A DNA stretch of 44,152 bases from CALJFL01 sp964590005 (GCA_964590005.1 CAZPVJ010000079.1:1-44152), one strand, 5' to 3'. Numbered from the stretch's first letter, positions 1 to 8,528 are shown. The notes: generated by a model from the sequence alone, not told the origin. Numbers and translations: made by a program.

Positions 1-1362
1 ATTGGTATCGATTATGACGTGATCATAATTGGAGCTGGCATGAGCGGTATGACGGCAGCACGCCTGCTGGCTGAAATGGGGCCCGGGATCAAGGTGCTCG
101 TGCTGGAGGCAAGAGACAGGGTTGGCGGCAGAATGTATACCTCGCCAGATGACGTCTCACCGCACGGTGTCGAATTGGGTGCGCAGTTTATCCACGGCAG
201 TGCGGCCTCGACCTTCGAACTCGTTAAAAAGCATGGCATGCAGACGCGGCCCAGGCACCATTTTGGTGTCCCCAAATACCTGTCCTATCGCGAGGGTGCC
301 CAGGCTGTTCCAGCGGATCAGGGCCAAAAGGACGCGTTATTCTCGAAATTACAGAAGGCTTACGCCGCTTACTCGGGTCCGGACCTGTCCCTGGCCGCAT
401 TTGCGGCTCAGCAGGGTATTACCGCAGGTGCGGAGGCCGACCTGGTCGCTGCAGAAGCTATTGGCTGGGGGGTCGAGCCGGATCAACTCAGCCTTAAGGC
501 GGCCATGGAAGACGAGGATGCCTGGCGAAGCTACTGGGACGAGGATTACATTCTGTTTGGTGGCTACAGTAACCTCGCTGAGAGAATGGCAGCGGAGCTC
601 TCTGGCAAGATTCGGCTTGAGAGTGTGGTCACAAACATTCTTTGGGGGGAGGAGCTTTGCGGGGTAATCTACAAAGACCGCGGTATCGAGAGTGCGGTGA
701 CTTCCCGGCGGGTGGTGGTAACGTTGCCTGCGGGTGTGCTCCAGAGTGGGGACGTTAAAATCAACCCACCGATTCCAAAGGAAAAACAAGCCGCCCTCGA
801 TTCCATTGTGATGGGGCGAGCGGTTGTCGTGCCCATGCTTTTTAGTGAGCCGTTCTGGCGTGAAAGTATTCCCTACCCGGGTGGCTTGCGCCGCCTCGAT
901 CATCGGATCAGCTTTTCGATTCCCCATGACGCCAAGCGCGGCGGGAACGCGATTAACGGCTACTTCACCGGTGATGTCGCGGAACAGCTGAGTGCCGCCG
1001 GTCCGGACGCTGCTTTGCTACAAGTGCTGGGCTGGCTGGAACAGGCGACGGGAGTTGGGAGTTTGCAGGACAAGCTAACCTGGCACACGGTGGCAGATTG
1101 GGTTGCCGACCCGTTCTCCTATGGCAGCTACTCCGCGACTGGCCCTGGCGGTCATAGCTTGCGTGCAGAATTGGGTAAGCAAGTCGGAGAAACCCTGTTT
1201 TTTGCAGGAGAGGCCACGGCGCCAGCGCCGCACTACCAGTCTGTTCACGGCGCCTACGACAGCGGCAAGCGGGTAGTGCGAGAAGTCGCCCGTTCCCTGG
1301 GTCTTGGCGATCGCCTTCCCGGGGAGGAAGTAACGCAAGAGGCTGTTATCGAGTTACTCTAG
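1..1362 (+). CDS. FAD-dependent amine oxidase (5' end outside window)
   Basis: Flavin-containing amine oxidase of the monoamine/polyamine oxidase family, expected to oxidise an amine to an aldehyde or imine with FAD. The reading frame is open to base 1. The first in-window start candidate is GTG at 19, but the codons before it (IGIDYD) continue the usual beta strand ahead of the Rossmann motif, so the true start lies upstream. Counted from 19 (447 aa), GAGMSG is at residues 4-9, the second FAD motif EARDRVGGRM follows at about 30, and the C-terminal FAD-contacting FAGEAT is at 395-400. There is no signal peptide in the visible part. It is convergent with the LLM oxidoreductase gene, 24 bases away. 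The substrate cannot be told from sequence. Confidence 0.85.
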   Translation: MGIDYDVIIIGAGMSGMTAARLLAEMGPGIKVLVLEARDRVGGRMYTSPDDVSPHGVELGAQFIHGSAASTFELVKKHGMQTRPRHHFGVPKYLSYREGAQAVPADQGQKDALFSKLQKAYAAYSGPDLSLAAFAAQQGITAGAEADLVAAEAIGWGVEPDQLSLKAAMEDEDAWRSYWDEDYILFGGYSNLAERMAAELSGKIRLESVVTNILWGEELCGVIYKDRGIESAVTSRRVVVTLPAGVLQSGDVKINPPIPKEKQAALDSIVMGRAVVVPMLFSEPFWRESIPYPGGLRRLDHRISFSIPHDAKRGGNAINGYFTGDVAEQLSAAGPDAALLQVLGWLEQATGVGSLQDKLTWHTVADWVADPFSYGSYSATGPGGHSLRAELGKQVGETLFFAGEATAPAPHYQSVHGAYDSGKRVVREVARSLGLGDRLPGEEVTQEAVIELL

Positions 1363-1386
1363 CTCCCGTTAGTTGCAGGGTAACCA

Positions 1387-2400
1387 CTATAGCGCGAGCT
1401 CCGCCATCTCCCTCAGCAGCGGGATGTCTCCGTGTATCAACAGGGTGGTAATCGGTGAGTCTTGCCAGTCGGCTAATTTATCCCTGACCCTGTCTCGCGG
1501 TCCGCACAGCGATATTTCATCCGCAAATGCATCAGGTACGGCCGCAATACCCTCGTCCCGCTTGCCCTCGAAAAAGAGATCCTGAATCTGTTCTGCTTCA
1601 TCGGGAAAGCCCATTCTGGCCATCAATTCCTTGTGGAAGTTTCGCTTTTTGGAGCCCATGCCACCGATGTAAAAGGCCAGCATGGCCTTCACTGGATACA
1701 GTGCCTCCTCCAGGTTGTCGTTGATGTTTACCAAAACCGTGGGCGCGATTTCAAAGCCGGGCTTGGCGGCAACCAACTGGTCGGCATAAACTTCCTGCCG
1801 ATAGGGGGAGTAATACAGCGGCAGCCAGCCGTCGGCGATCTCGGCTGTCTGCGTCACGTTTTTAGGCCCCTCGGCGCCGATAAAAATTGGAACGTCTGCA
1901 CGCAATGGGTGGGTAATTGGCTTCAGTGGTTTACCCATGCCCCAGGCACCCGGCCCTGAATAGGGTAGGGGGTAGAACTCGCCGTCACTGGTGACAGGGG
2001 CTTCGCGTGCCAGGACCTGGCGAATAATATCGACATACTCCCGGGTACGGGTTACCGGTTTTGAATAGGGCTGGCCATACCAACCCTCCACGACCTGCGG
2101 GCCCGAAACGCCCAGCCCCAATATCATTCTGCCCCCGGATAAATGATCCAGGGCCAAGGTGGCCATAGCGCAGGCCGTGGGTGTCCGAGCGGAGAGCTGC
2201 GCCACGGAAGTGCCCAGCCGAATCTTCGAGGTGTGGGCGCCAATCCACGCTAATGGGGTGAAACAGTCATTACCCCAGGACTCGGCGGTCCAAACGGAAT
2301 CAAAGCCCAGCCTTTCGGCTTCCTGGGCCAACTCGACATGATTGGCGGGAGCCAGCGCGCCCCAGTATCCGAGCTGTAATCCCAGAGATAGCTTAGCCAT
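1387..2400 (-). CDS. LLM-class (luciferase-like) flavin oxidoreductase
   Basis: Luciferase-like TIM-barrel flavin enzyme of 337 aa that would use FMN or F420. It opens with a GLQLGYWG strand, keeps the family pattern LGLGVSGPQVVEGWYG at about residues 94-109 and ends with the LLM C-terminal helices. By general look and length it resembles the group annotated as F420-dependent, Rv3520c-like; that is recollection, not a search. I chose ATG at 2400 rather than the upstream in-frame start at 2430, because GAAAGG lies about 8 bases upstream of it and the protein then starts directly on the first strand. It is divergent from moaC. A flavin reductase gene lies 1.4 kb away and could supply reduced FMN, which is inference. 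Confidence 0.85.
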   Translation of the reverse strand: MAKLSLGLQLGYWGALAPANHVELAQEAERLGFDSVWTAESWGNDCFTPLAWIGAHTSKIRLGTSVAQLSARTPTACAMATLALDHLSGGRMILGLGVSGPQVVEGWYGQPYSKPVTRTREYVDIIRQVLAREAPVTSDGEFYPLPYSGPGAWGMGKPLKPITHPLRADVPIFIGAEGPKNVTQTAEIADGWLPLYYSPYRQEVYADQLVAAKPGFEIAPTVLVNINDNLEEALYPVKAMLAFYIGGMGSKKRNFHKELMARMGFPDEAEQIQDLFFEGKRDEGIAAVPDAFADEISLCGPRDRVRDKLADWQDSPITTLLIHGDIPLLREMAELAL

Positions 2401-2500
2401 GATGGATGCCTTTCGATTTTGTGTGGTCACTTTACTTTAACCAGTCGCGACAACAAGCGGTCGGTGAGGCCAATTTCGCTTGCAGGACTGATCAATACGA

Positions 2501-2529
2501 TTGGCACAGGGCATTGCATTGGATAGACT
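2501..2529 (+). promoter_or_regulatory. Putative sigma70 promoter of the moa operon
   Basis: TTGGCA at 2501-2506 and TAGACT at 2524-2529 are separated by 17 bases, with the start codon of moaC 36 bases downstream of the -10. The -35 matches consensus in 5 of 6 positions and the -10 in 4 of 6. It lies in the 164-base gap between the divergent LLM and moaC genes. It was found by eye only. Confidence 0.4.
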
Positions 2530-2564
2530 CCGACCCTCTGTTAAGCAAGGCCCTGGAGCACAGG

Positions 2565-3047
2565 ATGACCAAGTTGACCCACCTCGATGAAGCCGGCGCG
2601 GCCAGAATGGTGGATGTTGGCGACAAAGCCGAGACAACGCGTATCGCTCAAGCCCAGGCGGTCGTCACGATGCAGGCCGAGACACTGGGCCTGATCAGCG
2701 ACGGCGGTCATAAGAAAGGGGACGTCCTGGCTGTCGCCCGAATCGCGGGTATACAGGCGGCAAAAAAATGTTCGGACCTTATTCCTCTTTGCCATCCGCT
2801 GATGCTAGACAGCGTTGATGTCAGTTTTGACGTGCAGGAGTCAACGAGCCAGATCGTCGTTTTGGCTCGCTGCCGCGTGAGTGGCAAAACCGGGGTGGAG
2901 ATGGAGGCGTTGACTGCGGCCTCGGTCGCGGCGCTGACAATATATGATATGTGCAAGGCCGTAGATCGTGGCATGACCATCAACGAGGTGGGCCTGCTGC
3001 ATAAAGAGGGTGGCAAAAGCGGCGTCTGGCAGAGGTCAGAGGATTGA
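2565..3047 (+). CDS. moaC: Cyclic pyranopterin monophosphate synthase MoaC
   Basis: MoaC catalyses the second half of the GTP to cyclic pyranopterin monophosphate conversion in molybdenum cofactor synthesis, after MoaA. The protein is 160 aa, about the length of E. coli MoaC. It contains the family hallmarks KGDVLAVARIAGIQAAKK, LIPLCHPL and MEALTAASVAALTIYDMCKA (active-site Lys in DMCKAVD). The frame extends upstream to 2406, but the MoaC homology begins at MTKLTH (2565), preceded by GGAG about 7 bases upstream, so the upstream 53 codons are not included. Its stop overlaps the TTG start of moaD. No moaA or moaB is in the window. Confidence 0.95.
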   Translation: MTKLTHLDEAGAARMVDVGDKAETTRIAQAQAVVTMQAETLGLISDGGHKKGDVLAVARIAGIQAAKKCSDLIPLCHPLMLDSVDVSFDVQESTSQIVVLARCRVSGKTGVEMEALTAASVAALTIYDMCKAVDRGMTINEVGLLHKEGGKSGVWQRSED

Positions 3048-3310
3048 CCGAAGGCATACTCAAGATTCTTTTCTTCGCGCGGCTGCGAGAGCAGCTGGAA
3101 TGCGCCGAAATGTCGTTGCCTTTTGCTGCTGGGCTGGCAACAGTGAATGGGCTTCGCGATCACCTCATCGCCGAAGGCGGAGAGGCATGGCGGGTGGTCC
3201 TGGAAGAAGACAATATCATCTGCGCGGTCAATCAGAGCGTAGTTACAGCTGAGGCGCGGCTGGTTGCGGGCGACGAGGTCGCTTTTTTCCCACCGGTGAC
3301 CGGAGGCTGA
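3044..3310 (+). CDS. moaD: Molybdopterin synthase sulfur-carrier subunit MoaD
   Basis: Ubiquitin-fold sulfur carrier of 88 aa; its C-terminal Gly-Gly (ends VTGG) is adenylated and thiocarboxylated and then delivers sulfur to precursor Z in the MoaD-MoaE complex. The N-terminal strand ILKILFFARLREQ and the pre-terminal DEVAFFPPVTGG are typical. The start is a TTG at 3044 overlapping the moaC stop by four bases, implying translational coupling. The overlap and the absence of a nearby ATG decide the start. It is followed three bases later by moaE. Confidence 0.93.
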   Translation: MTEGILKILFFARLREQLECAEMSLPFAAGLATVNGLRDHLIAEGGEAWRVVLEEDNIICAVNQSVVTAEARLVAGDEVAFFPPVTGG

Positions 3311-3313
3311 GGC

Positions 3314-3781
3314 ATGACTCAACTGCGTGTGATGGTGCAAGCCGAGGACTTTGACCCCGGTGCACTGCAGGCATCACTGCTCTCAGGTGATCATGAGGAG
3401 GGCGCCCTTGCTACATTCACTGGATACGTCCGGGCGAGTAACGAGGATCGTGGCGTACACAGCATGCTGCTGGAGCATTATCCGGGCATGACCGAAAAGA
3501 GTATCGAGGCCACGCTGCAGGAAGCGGCGCAGCGCTGGTCGATCGGCGCGGCGATGGCAGTGCACCGTATTGGTGAACTCGCCCCAGGGGATCGTATCGT
3601 TTGGGTTGGGGTGAGCTCCAGGCATCGTGCGCAAGCGTTTGAGGCTTGTGAGTTCATAATGGATTACCTCAAGACCCGGGCGCCATTCTGGAAGAAAGAA
3701 TTGGGCCCTGCTGGTGAACACTGGGTAGACGCCAGGGAGACCGACGAACAGCGGGCGGACCGTTGGCTGGCAAATGATTGA
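3314..3781 (+). CDS. moaE: Molybdopterin synthase catalytic subunit MoaE
   Basis: Catalytic large subunit (155 aa) of molybdopterin synthase, which converts cyclic pyranopterin monophosphate to molybdopterin using two MoaD thiocarboxylates. It has the characteristic TFTGYVR near residues 34-40, the VHRIGEL segment, SSRHRAQAFEA and the active-site KTRAPFWKKE near the C-terminus (contains the conserved lysines). The ribosome site GGAGG at 3302-3306 is well placed for ATG 3314. It forms a tight operon with moaC and moaD. Confidence 0.95.
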   Translation: MTQLRVMVQAEDFDPGALQASLLSGDHEEGALATFTGYVRASNEDRGVHSMLLEHYPGMTEKSIEATLQEAAQRWSIGAAMAVHRIGELAPGDRIVWVGVSSRHRAQAFEACEFIMDYLKTRAPFWKKELGPAGEHWVDARETDEQRADRWLAND

Positions 3782-3826
3782 ACATTAGGGTTGACCAAGA
3801 CAACACCATGAAAATAAGGAATTGTA

Positions 3827-4303
3827 ATGAGTATTGATGGTAGAGAGTTGCGTAATGCGCTCGGGCGCTTCGCGACAGGCGTGTGTCTGATTACGCTCGA
3901 AACCGCAGAGGGCGATTCGCTGGCGTTGACAGCCAACTCGTTTTCGTCGGTATCCCTGGACCCCCCGTTGGTATTGTGGAGCCTGCAGAACAATTCCGAT
4001 GTTTTCGAGCACTATGCGTCGTCCCGCTACTTTGCCATCAATGTCCTGGCGGCCGATCAGCAGCCACTGTCCGACAGTTATGCCAGAAAGGGGCAGCACG
4101 AGCTTGAGCCCAGTCACTTCACCCCCGGAGTCAAGGGCTCCCCAGTGATCGGTGGAGCATTGGTCAGTTTTGAATGTGAATTGGCTGCCACCCATGAAGG
4201 GGGTGACCACCTGATTATCGTGGGTAAGGTTATCGAAATGTCTGCCCGAGAGGAGGGCAATCCCTTACTCTTTTTCGGCGGTGGTTATCGTGAGCTGGGG
4301 TGA
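3827..4303 (+). CDS. Flavin reductase-like domain protein
   Basis: Small flavin reductase of the HpaC/NtaB type (158 aa), expected to reduce FMN or FAD with NAD(P)H and pass it to a partner monooxygenase. The family signature is GRFATGVCLIT at about residues 12-22, followed by ALTANSFSSVSLDPPLVLW, and the C-terminal strand with GGGYREL. AAGGA precedes the ATG at 3827. It lies 45 bases after moaE, so it may be read through from the moa operon. The partner oxygenase is not identified; the LLM enzyme at 1387-2400 is one local candidate (inference). Confidence 0.85.
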   Translation: MSIDGRELRNALGRFATGVCLITLETAEGDSLALTANSFSSVSLDPPLVLWSLQNNSDVFEHYASSRYFAINVLAADQQPLSDSYARKGQHELEPSHFTPGVKGSPVIGGALVSFECELAATHEGGDHLIIVGKVIEMSAREEGNPLLFFGGGYRELG

Positions 4304-4367
4304 GCGCTCGTCGCGCCGCCTCCAAGGTCCTATAATGCGCAGTCCCTAACTCTTTGGTCACGCGACT

Positions 4368-4913
4368 ATGAAGTTTTGTACCAGTTGTGGCCAGTCAGTC
4401 ACGCTTATCATTCCCGAGGGTGATGATCGTGAGCGCTTTGTCTGCACGGTTTGCGAGGAAATCCACTATAGCAACCCACGGGTGATTGTAGGCTGCTTAC
4501 CGGTCTTCCAGGGCAAGGTGCTAATGTGTAAACGCGCCATCGAGCCACGGCGTAATTTCTGGACCTTGCCAGCGGGATTTATGGAGAACGGAGAGACAAC
4601 CCTGGAGGGTGCGGCTAGAGAAACCTGGGAAGAAGCCAGGGCCAGGGTCAGCGATCTGGAGCTCTATCGTATTTTCGACGTCCCCTATATCAGCCAGGTC
4701 TACATGTTTTATCGTTGCACCGTCGATAATGGCCAGTACGGCGTTGGTCCGGAAAGCCTGGAAACCACCCTGTGCAGCGAAGACGAGATACCCTGGGAGG
4801 ACATCGCCTTTCCGGTCGTCAAAAAAACACTGCAAGAGTACTTTCGTGACGTCGAGCAGGATCACTTCCCGGTGCGCGTCTCGACAGTGGAGTACGGCCC
4901 GCGTCGCAAATGA
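4368..4913 (+). CDS. Nudix hydrolase with N-terminal zinc ribbon
   Basis: Nudix pyrophosphohydrolase of 181 aa with an N-terminal zinc ribbon formed by C4-x2-C7 and C26-x2-C29. The Nudix box runs from G70 (G70, E76, R84-E85, E88-E89); the glycine near its end is replaced by arginine (R91), otherwise the metal-binding glutamates are kept. The architecture is like the ribbon-carrying Nudix enzymes that hydrolyse ADP-ribose, NADH or FAD, but the substrate cannot be called. A perfect TATAAT sits at 4331-4336, 31 bases before the ATG, though no good -35 partners it. Confidence 0.88.
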   Translation: MKFCTSCGQSVTLIIPEGDDRERFVCTVCEEIHYSNPRVIVGCLPVFQGKVLMCKRAIEPRRNFWTLPAGFMENGETTLEGAARETWEEARARVSDLELYRIFDVPYISQVYMFYRCTVDNGQYGVGPESLETTLCSEDEIPWEDIAFPVVKKTLQEYFRDVEQDHFPVRVSTVEYGPRRK

Positions 4914-4964
4914 CCGCTGTGAGCACACTTTTATTTTCCAATTGAATACACGGAGATCATATCC

Positions 4965-5441
4965 ATGGCTTTCCCAAAAGTAGGTAATCTTGCGCCGGCT
5001 TTCACCCTGTTGGACCAAGACGGAAAAAAAGTCAGCTTGAAAAGTTTTCGCGACAAAAAGAACGTGGTTCTTTACTTTTATCCAAAGGCGATGACGCCTG
5101 GTTGTACCGTTCAGGCCTGTGGCATTCGCGACAGCAAAAAGCAATTGGCCAAGTTGGACACGGTGGTGCTTGGCGTTAGTCCAGATCCTGTTGCGAGGCT
5201 GGGCAAGTTCATTGACAAGCAGGATCTCAACTTCACTTTGTTGTCCGATGAGGATCACGCCATCACTGATAAGTATGGCGCCTGGGGGCTGAAGAAATTC
5301 ATGGGGCGAGAGTTCATGGGAGTGCTGCGCACCACGTTTATCATAGGCAAGGACGGACGACTCAAGCACGTGATGGACAAAGTTAAAACCAAGTCGCACC
5401 ACGACGACGTGATAGCGCTTATCAAGGAACTCGGGCTCTAA
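4965..5441 (+). CDS. bcp: Thiol peroxidase, Bcp/PrxQ type peroxiredoxin
   Basis: Thioredoxin-dependent peroxidase (158 aa) that reduces hydrogen peroxide and organic hydroperoxides in the cytoplasm. The active site TPGCTVQAC holds the peroxidatic C47 and the resolving C52 five residues later, the 2-Cys Bcp pattern. The thioredoxin-fold elements VVLYFYPKAMT and TTFIIGKDG are present. CGGAGAT precedes the ATG at 4965. The GTG start of the MBL-fold gene follows three bases after the stop, so they probably form an operon. Confidence 0.92.
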   Translation: MAFPKVGNLAPAFTLLDQDGKKVSLKSFRDKKNVVLYFYPKAMTPGCTVQACGIRDSKKQLAKLDTVVLGVSPDPVARLGKFIDKQDLNFTLLSDEDHAITDKYGAWGLKKFMGREFMGVLRTTFIIGKDGRLKHVMDKVKTKSHHDDVIALIKELGL

Positions 5442-5444
5442 GTA

Positions 5445-6536
5445 GTGCCTGAGTACTTGTACGATAGCGTACCGGAGCCCGGTACGACCCGAGAGATCGC
5501 GCCGGGAGTGCGGTGGTTGCAGATGCCCCTGCCGATGGCGCTGGACCATATAAATCTCTACCTGATCGAAGATAGCGACGGTTGGTGGGTCGTCGATACC
5601 GGTATGAAAGTCGGCGAAACGCAGGCCTTGTGGGAACAGATATTCGCCACAGAACTCGGGGACAAACCGATAAAGGCGGTGTTGTCGACGCACTTTCACC
5701 CAGACCATGTCGGCATGGCTGGTTGGCTCTGCGAGCGCTGGCGGGTACCGTTTTATATGACCCAGACCGAGTACCTCAGCGGTCTTTCGTTCAGTCGAAT
5801 GGATAAGTCCGACTTCAGCTGGACGTCCGAGCTACACTTGCGCCGCAGTGGCTATACCGAGGCCCAGATTGAACAGAGCAAAACGGGCTTCGGCGGATTC
5901 GGCTCGATTATTTACCCGATGCCCAATGCCTACAGGCGCCTGTCCGAGGGCGACAGGCTGTCTATTAATGGCCACACCTGGCGGATCGTTATTGGGCGTG
6001 GCCATTCCCCTGAACACGCCTGCTTGTTCTGCGAATCGATGAACATCCTGATATCGGGTGACCAGGTGATTCCCAGGATAACCTCGAACATCAGTGTGTT
6101 GGGTTCTGAGCCAGAGGCGAACCCTCTGCGCGACTGGATGCACTCGCTAGAGCATCTACTCGAAGAGCTCCCGCACGATGCCGTGGTGCTGCCGGCCCAC
6201 AATGCCCCGTTTACCGGACTGCATCGGCGTTTACGCTACCTGATAGAGCACCATGAGGACCATCTGCTGGCGCTGGAGGAGGCCTGCGTCGACGCGAGCC
6301 CCACTGCCATTGAGCTGTTGCCCGTGTTATTCAAGCGTGAACTCGATCAACACAGCCTGGGGTTAGCGGTCGGTGAGTGTATAGCGCATCTCAATTACCT
6401 CATTTCTCGCGGACAGATCGAGCGCTCTGAAGATGATGAGGGGCGCTACCACTACCATTCCGTAGACGATACCCTGTCGCTGCGCTTGCGACAGCAGCGT
6501 TTCGAACGCAACGCAGAAGCACCCATACAGGTGTAA
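5445..6536 (+). CDS. MBL-fold metallo-hydrolase
   Basis: Metallo-beta-lactamase-fold hydrolase of 363 aa. The dinuclear metal motif H83-x-H85-x-D87-H88 (THFHPDHVG) is intact, with later ligands in GHSPEH, ISGDQVI and LPAHN. About 90 C-terminal residues after the metallo domain resemble the winged-helix tail of LACTB2-like proteins. The start is GTG at 5445, three bases after bcp. Candidate roles are thioester or glyoxalase-II-like hydrolysis; the sequence does not decide. The P450 gene follows after a 178-base gap with its own promoter. Confidence 0.85.
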   Translation: MPEYLYDSVPEPGTTREIAPGVRWLQMPLPMALDHINLYLIEDSDGWWVVDTGMKVGETQALWEQIFATELGDKPIKAVLSTHFHPDHVGMAGWLCERWRVPFYMTQTEYLSGLSFSRMDKSDFSWTSELHLRRSGYTEAQIEQSKTGFGGFGSIIYPMPNAYRRLSEGDRLSINGHTWRIVIGRGHSPEHACLFCESMNILISGDQVIPRITSNISVLGSEPEANPLRDWMHSLEHLLEELPHDAVVLPAHNAPFTGLHRRLRYLIEHHEDHLLALEEACVDASPTAIELLPVLFKRELDQHSLGLAVGECIAHLNYLISRGQIERSEDDEGRYHYHSVDDTLSLRLRQQRFERNAEAPIQV

Positions 6537-6627
6537 ATGCGCATTAAAAACAATTAGATACAATGCACATTGAATCCTAGAACTAGTCTAATCTCGGGGT
6601 TCGGAAGTATTTCTGACAATAAGCCCA

Positions 6628-6655
6628 TTTACAGGACAGTGATTCTCGGTAAACT
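6628..6655 (+). promoter_or_regulatory. Putative sigma70 promoter of the P450 operon
   Basis: TTTACA at 6628-6633 (5 of 6 matches) and TAAACT at 6650-6655 (4 of 6) are spaced by 16 bases. The expected transcription start at about 6662 falls inside the palindrome described next. Found by eye. Confidence 0.45.
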
Positions 6656-6660
6656 ACAAG

Positions 6661-6674
6661 CTATTAGTTAATAG
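6661..6674. promoter_or_regulatory. Palindrome overlapping the P450 transcription start
   Basis: CTATTA-GT-TAATAG is a perfect 6-bp inverted repeat located immediately downstream of the putative -10 and 41 bases before the P450 start codon. A second, one-mismatch dyad (GTTTAGCTGAAC) lies at 6686-6697. The position suits a repressor operator; the regulator is not identified. Confidence 0.4.
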
Positions 6675-6714
6675 TTCATCAGCCAGTTTAGCTGAACACC
6701 GCGAGGCACCCGCC

Positions 6715-7956
6715 ATGGGCACTTGTCCACACTTCGACCTAACCGCACCGGATACGTACAAAGGCGGCTTGCCGCGGGAGGTATTCCGTTACCTTCGCCA
6801 CGACGAGCCCATCTACTGGCATGAAGACCCGGCACAGGGCGTGGGCTTCTGGGTGGTATCGCGCCAGCAGGAACTGGACTACGTTTCCAAGAACCCCCAG
6901 CTATTTTCCTCTCACGAGCGGTCTTGCCTGCTGCAGGAGTCCGACCCCGAGCGGCTGGCCCTGATGCAAACCCAGCTGATCAACATGGACCCACCGCAAC
7001 ATCTCAAGTACCGGCGCCTGGTACGAACTGCGTTCACACCGAAGGCCGTAGATTCTTACCATGACCGGTTCAAGGCTGTGGCCAGCGAAATCGTCAATCG
7101 CGCAGTGGAGGGAGGGCATTGCGAGTTCGTTGAGGATGTCTCTGCCGAGCTGCCCTTGATCGCTATCTGCGAGCTGATGGGGGTGCCGCTGGATAAACGC
7201 AAGCGCCTGTTCGAGCTTACCAATATCATGTTGGGTATGGATGATCCCGAGTTGTCGACTACCGAGGAAGACGGCACCAATGCAATGATCGAAATGTTCA
7301 TGATGGCGATGGAGGTTGCCCAGTCCCACAAAGAAAACCCCCAGAACGATATCGTCAACGTGTTGCTTACTGGCACTGTAGAGGACGAGCCCCTGTCCGA
7401 GGAGGAGTTCTGCAACTTCTTCCTGATGCTGATGGTGGCGGGAAATGAAACGACGCGGACCGTCACCAGTCATGGGATGCGGCTGTTGATCGATAACCCC
7501 GATCAATACCAGGCCCTGGTGGATGATCCCAGCAAGATAAGCGATGCGATCGAGGAATTCCTGCGATACAACCCGGCCGTTATCGCGTTTCGGCGAACCG
7601 CGATGGAAGATGTAGAGCTGTGCGGCAAGCAGATCCGCAAAGGCGATAAAATACAGATGTACTATGGCTCTGCCAGCGCCGATGAGGCAAATTTCACCAA
7701 CCCCGATGTCTTCGATATCACGCGCAATAGCCGGGAGGACGTGCACAACAAACACCGAGCTTTTGGCATAGGCCAACACTTTTGCCTGGGTTCACATCTG
7801 GCGCGATTGGAATTACAGGTTATATTTGAAGAGATCGTAAAACGGATTCGCAATCCCAGGTACGACGGAGATATCAATTGGTTGCGATCCAACTTCATCA
7901 ATGGGATCAAGAGCATGCCAATCGTCTTCGATGTCGTGGAGGCAGAGGCAGGCTGA
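6715..7956 (+). CDS. Cytochrome P450
   Basis: Soluble bacterial class I cytochrome P450 (413 aa) that would need a ferredoxin and reductase encoded elsewhere. The I-helix AGNETTR, the K-helix ExxR in EEFLRYN and the heme loop FGIGQHFCLG with the thiolate ligand C357 are all intact. There is no membrane anchor. The general look (early MDPPQHLKYRRLV, NETTR) is like P450s acting on steroids, terpenoids or fatty acids such as CYP125/142-like enzymes, but family assignment needs a search. It leads a run of seven same-strand genes ending at the outer-membrane protein, suggesting hydroxylation of a hydrophobic growth substrate. Confidence 0.95.
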   Translation: MGTCPHFDLTAPDTYKGGLPREVFRYLRHDEPIYWHEDPAQGVGFWVVSRQQELDYVSKNPQLFSSHERSCLLQESDPERLALMQTQLINMDPPQHLKYRRLVRTAFTPKAVDSYHDRFKAVASEIVNRAVEGGHCEFVEDVSAELPLIAICELMGVPLDKRKRLFELTNIMLGMDDPELSTTEEDGTNAMIEMFMMAMEVAQSHKENPQNDIVNVLLTGTVEDEPLSEEEFCNFFLMLMVAGNETTRTVTSHGMRLLIDNPDQYQALVDDPSKISDAIEEFLRYNPAVIAFRRTAMEDVELCGKQIRKGDKIQMYYGSASADEANFTNPDVFDITRNSREDVHNKHRAFGIGQHFCLGSHLARLELQVIFEEIVKRIRNPRYDGDINWLRSNFINGIKSMPIVFDVVEAEAG

Positions 7957-7974
7957 GTAGAAGAGGGTATTCGG

Positions 7975-8406
7975 GTGTCCGCTGATTGTATTTTTTGTCA
8001 GATCCTGGAAGGCAAAGCGCCTTGCTACAGTGTCCACGAAACCCGCTATACCAAAACCTTCCTGGACGTGTTTCCCACTTCTCCCGGCCATTGCCTCATC
8101 GTCACCAAGAAACACTTTACCGACATACTTGAGGCCACCCCGGAAGCCATTGGCATGGTCGGCCACGTATCGACGCTGATCGCCCACACAGTCAAGGATG
8201 AACTGAACTGCGATGGCGTTGGCATCTACCAGCTCAATGGTGCCGCAGCCGGGCAAACCGTGTTTCATTATCACATGCATGTCGTGCCACGAATGGAGGG
8301 TCAGGACCTGGCGCTGCACTCGCGAATCCCTGGAGACCCGCTGGAGCTTGAAGCGATGGCGGAGCGCCTTAGCAAGCGAGCCTACGCAATGCGGGTAGAG
8401 GAATAG
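7975..8406 (+). CDS. HIT family nucleotide-binding hydrolase
   Basis: Histidine-triad protein of 143 aa, related to Hint/Fhit enzymes that hydrolyse nucleoside phosphoramidates or adenylated conjugates. The triad H98-x-H100-x-H102 (HYHMHVVP) is intact, and an N-terminal C5-x2-C8 pair is present as in Hint-like proteins. The start is GTG at 7975, 19 bases after the P450 stop, with GAAGAGG upstream. Its place inside a P450 operon is unusual; a role in clearing acyl- or aryl-adenylates made by the nearby CoA ligase is possible but speculative. Confidence 0.9.
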   Translation: MSADCIFCQILEGKAPCYSVHETRYTKTFLDVFPTSPGHCLIVTKKHFTDILEATPEAIGMVGHVSTLIAHTVKDELNCDGVGIYQLNGAAAGQTVFHYHMHVVPRMEGQDLALHSRIPGDPLELEAMAERLSKRAYAMRVEE

Positions 8407-8528
8407 GCTGCGGTTCACCGTATTGTGCCCCGATTAACTAAGTCCCGCGCTTCCTGCCAAGATCGTGGAAATGGTTGCACGCAGCCACGACAATAGGCGC
8501 CGCACTGTAAATTGACGAGGAAAACACT

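Noticed and set aside
2406..2564. N-terminal extension of moaC
   Set aside because: MoaC homology starts at 2565 with a ribosome site; the extension lies over the divergent promoter and has no family match.
4331..4336. Perfect TATAAT before the Nudix gene as a promoter
   Set aside because: No acceptable -35 at 16-18 bases and no extended -10, so it is mentioned only in the gene entry.
4521..5708. 395-residue minus-strand open frame across the Nudix and Bcp genes
   Set aside because: It is antisense to two well-recognised genes and its translation has no family features, so it is a shadow frame.
6901..7779. 292-residue minus-strand open frame inside the P450 gene
   Set aside because: Antisense shadow of an intact P450; rich in His and Gln, no domain seen.
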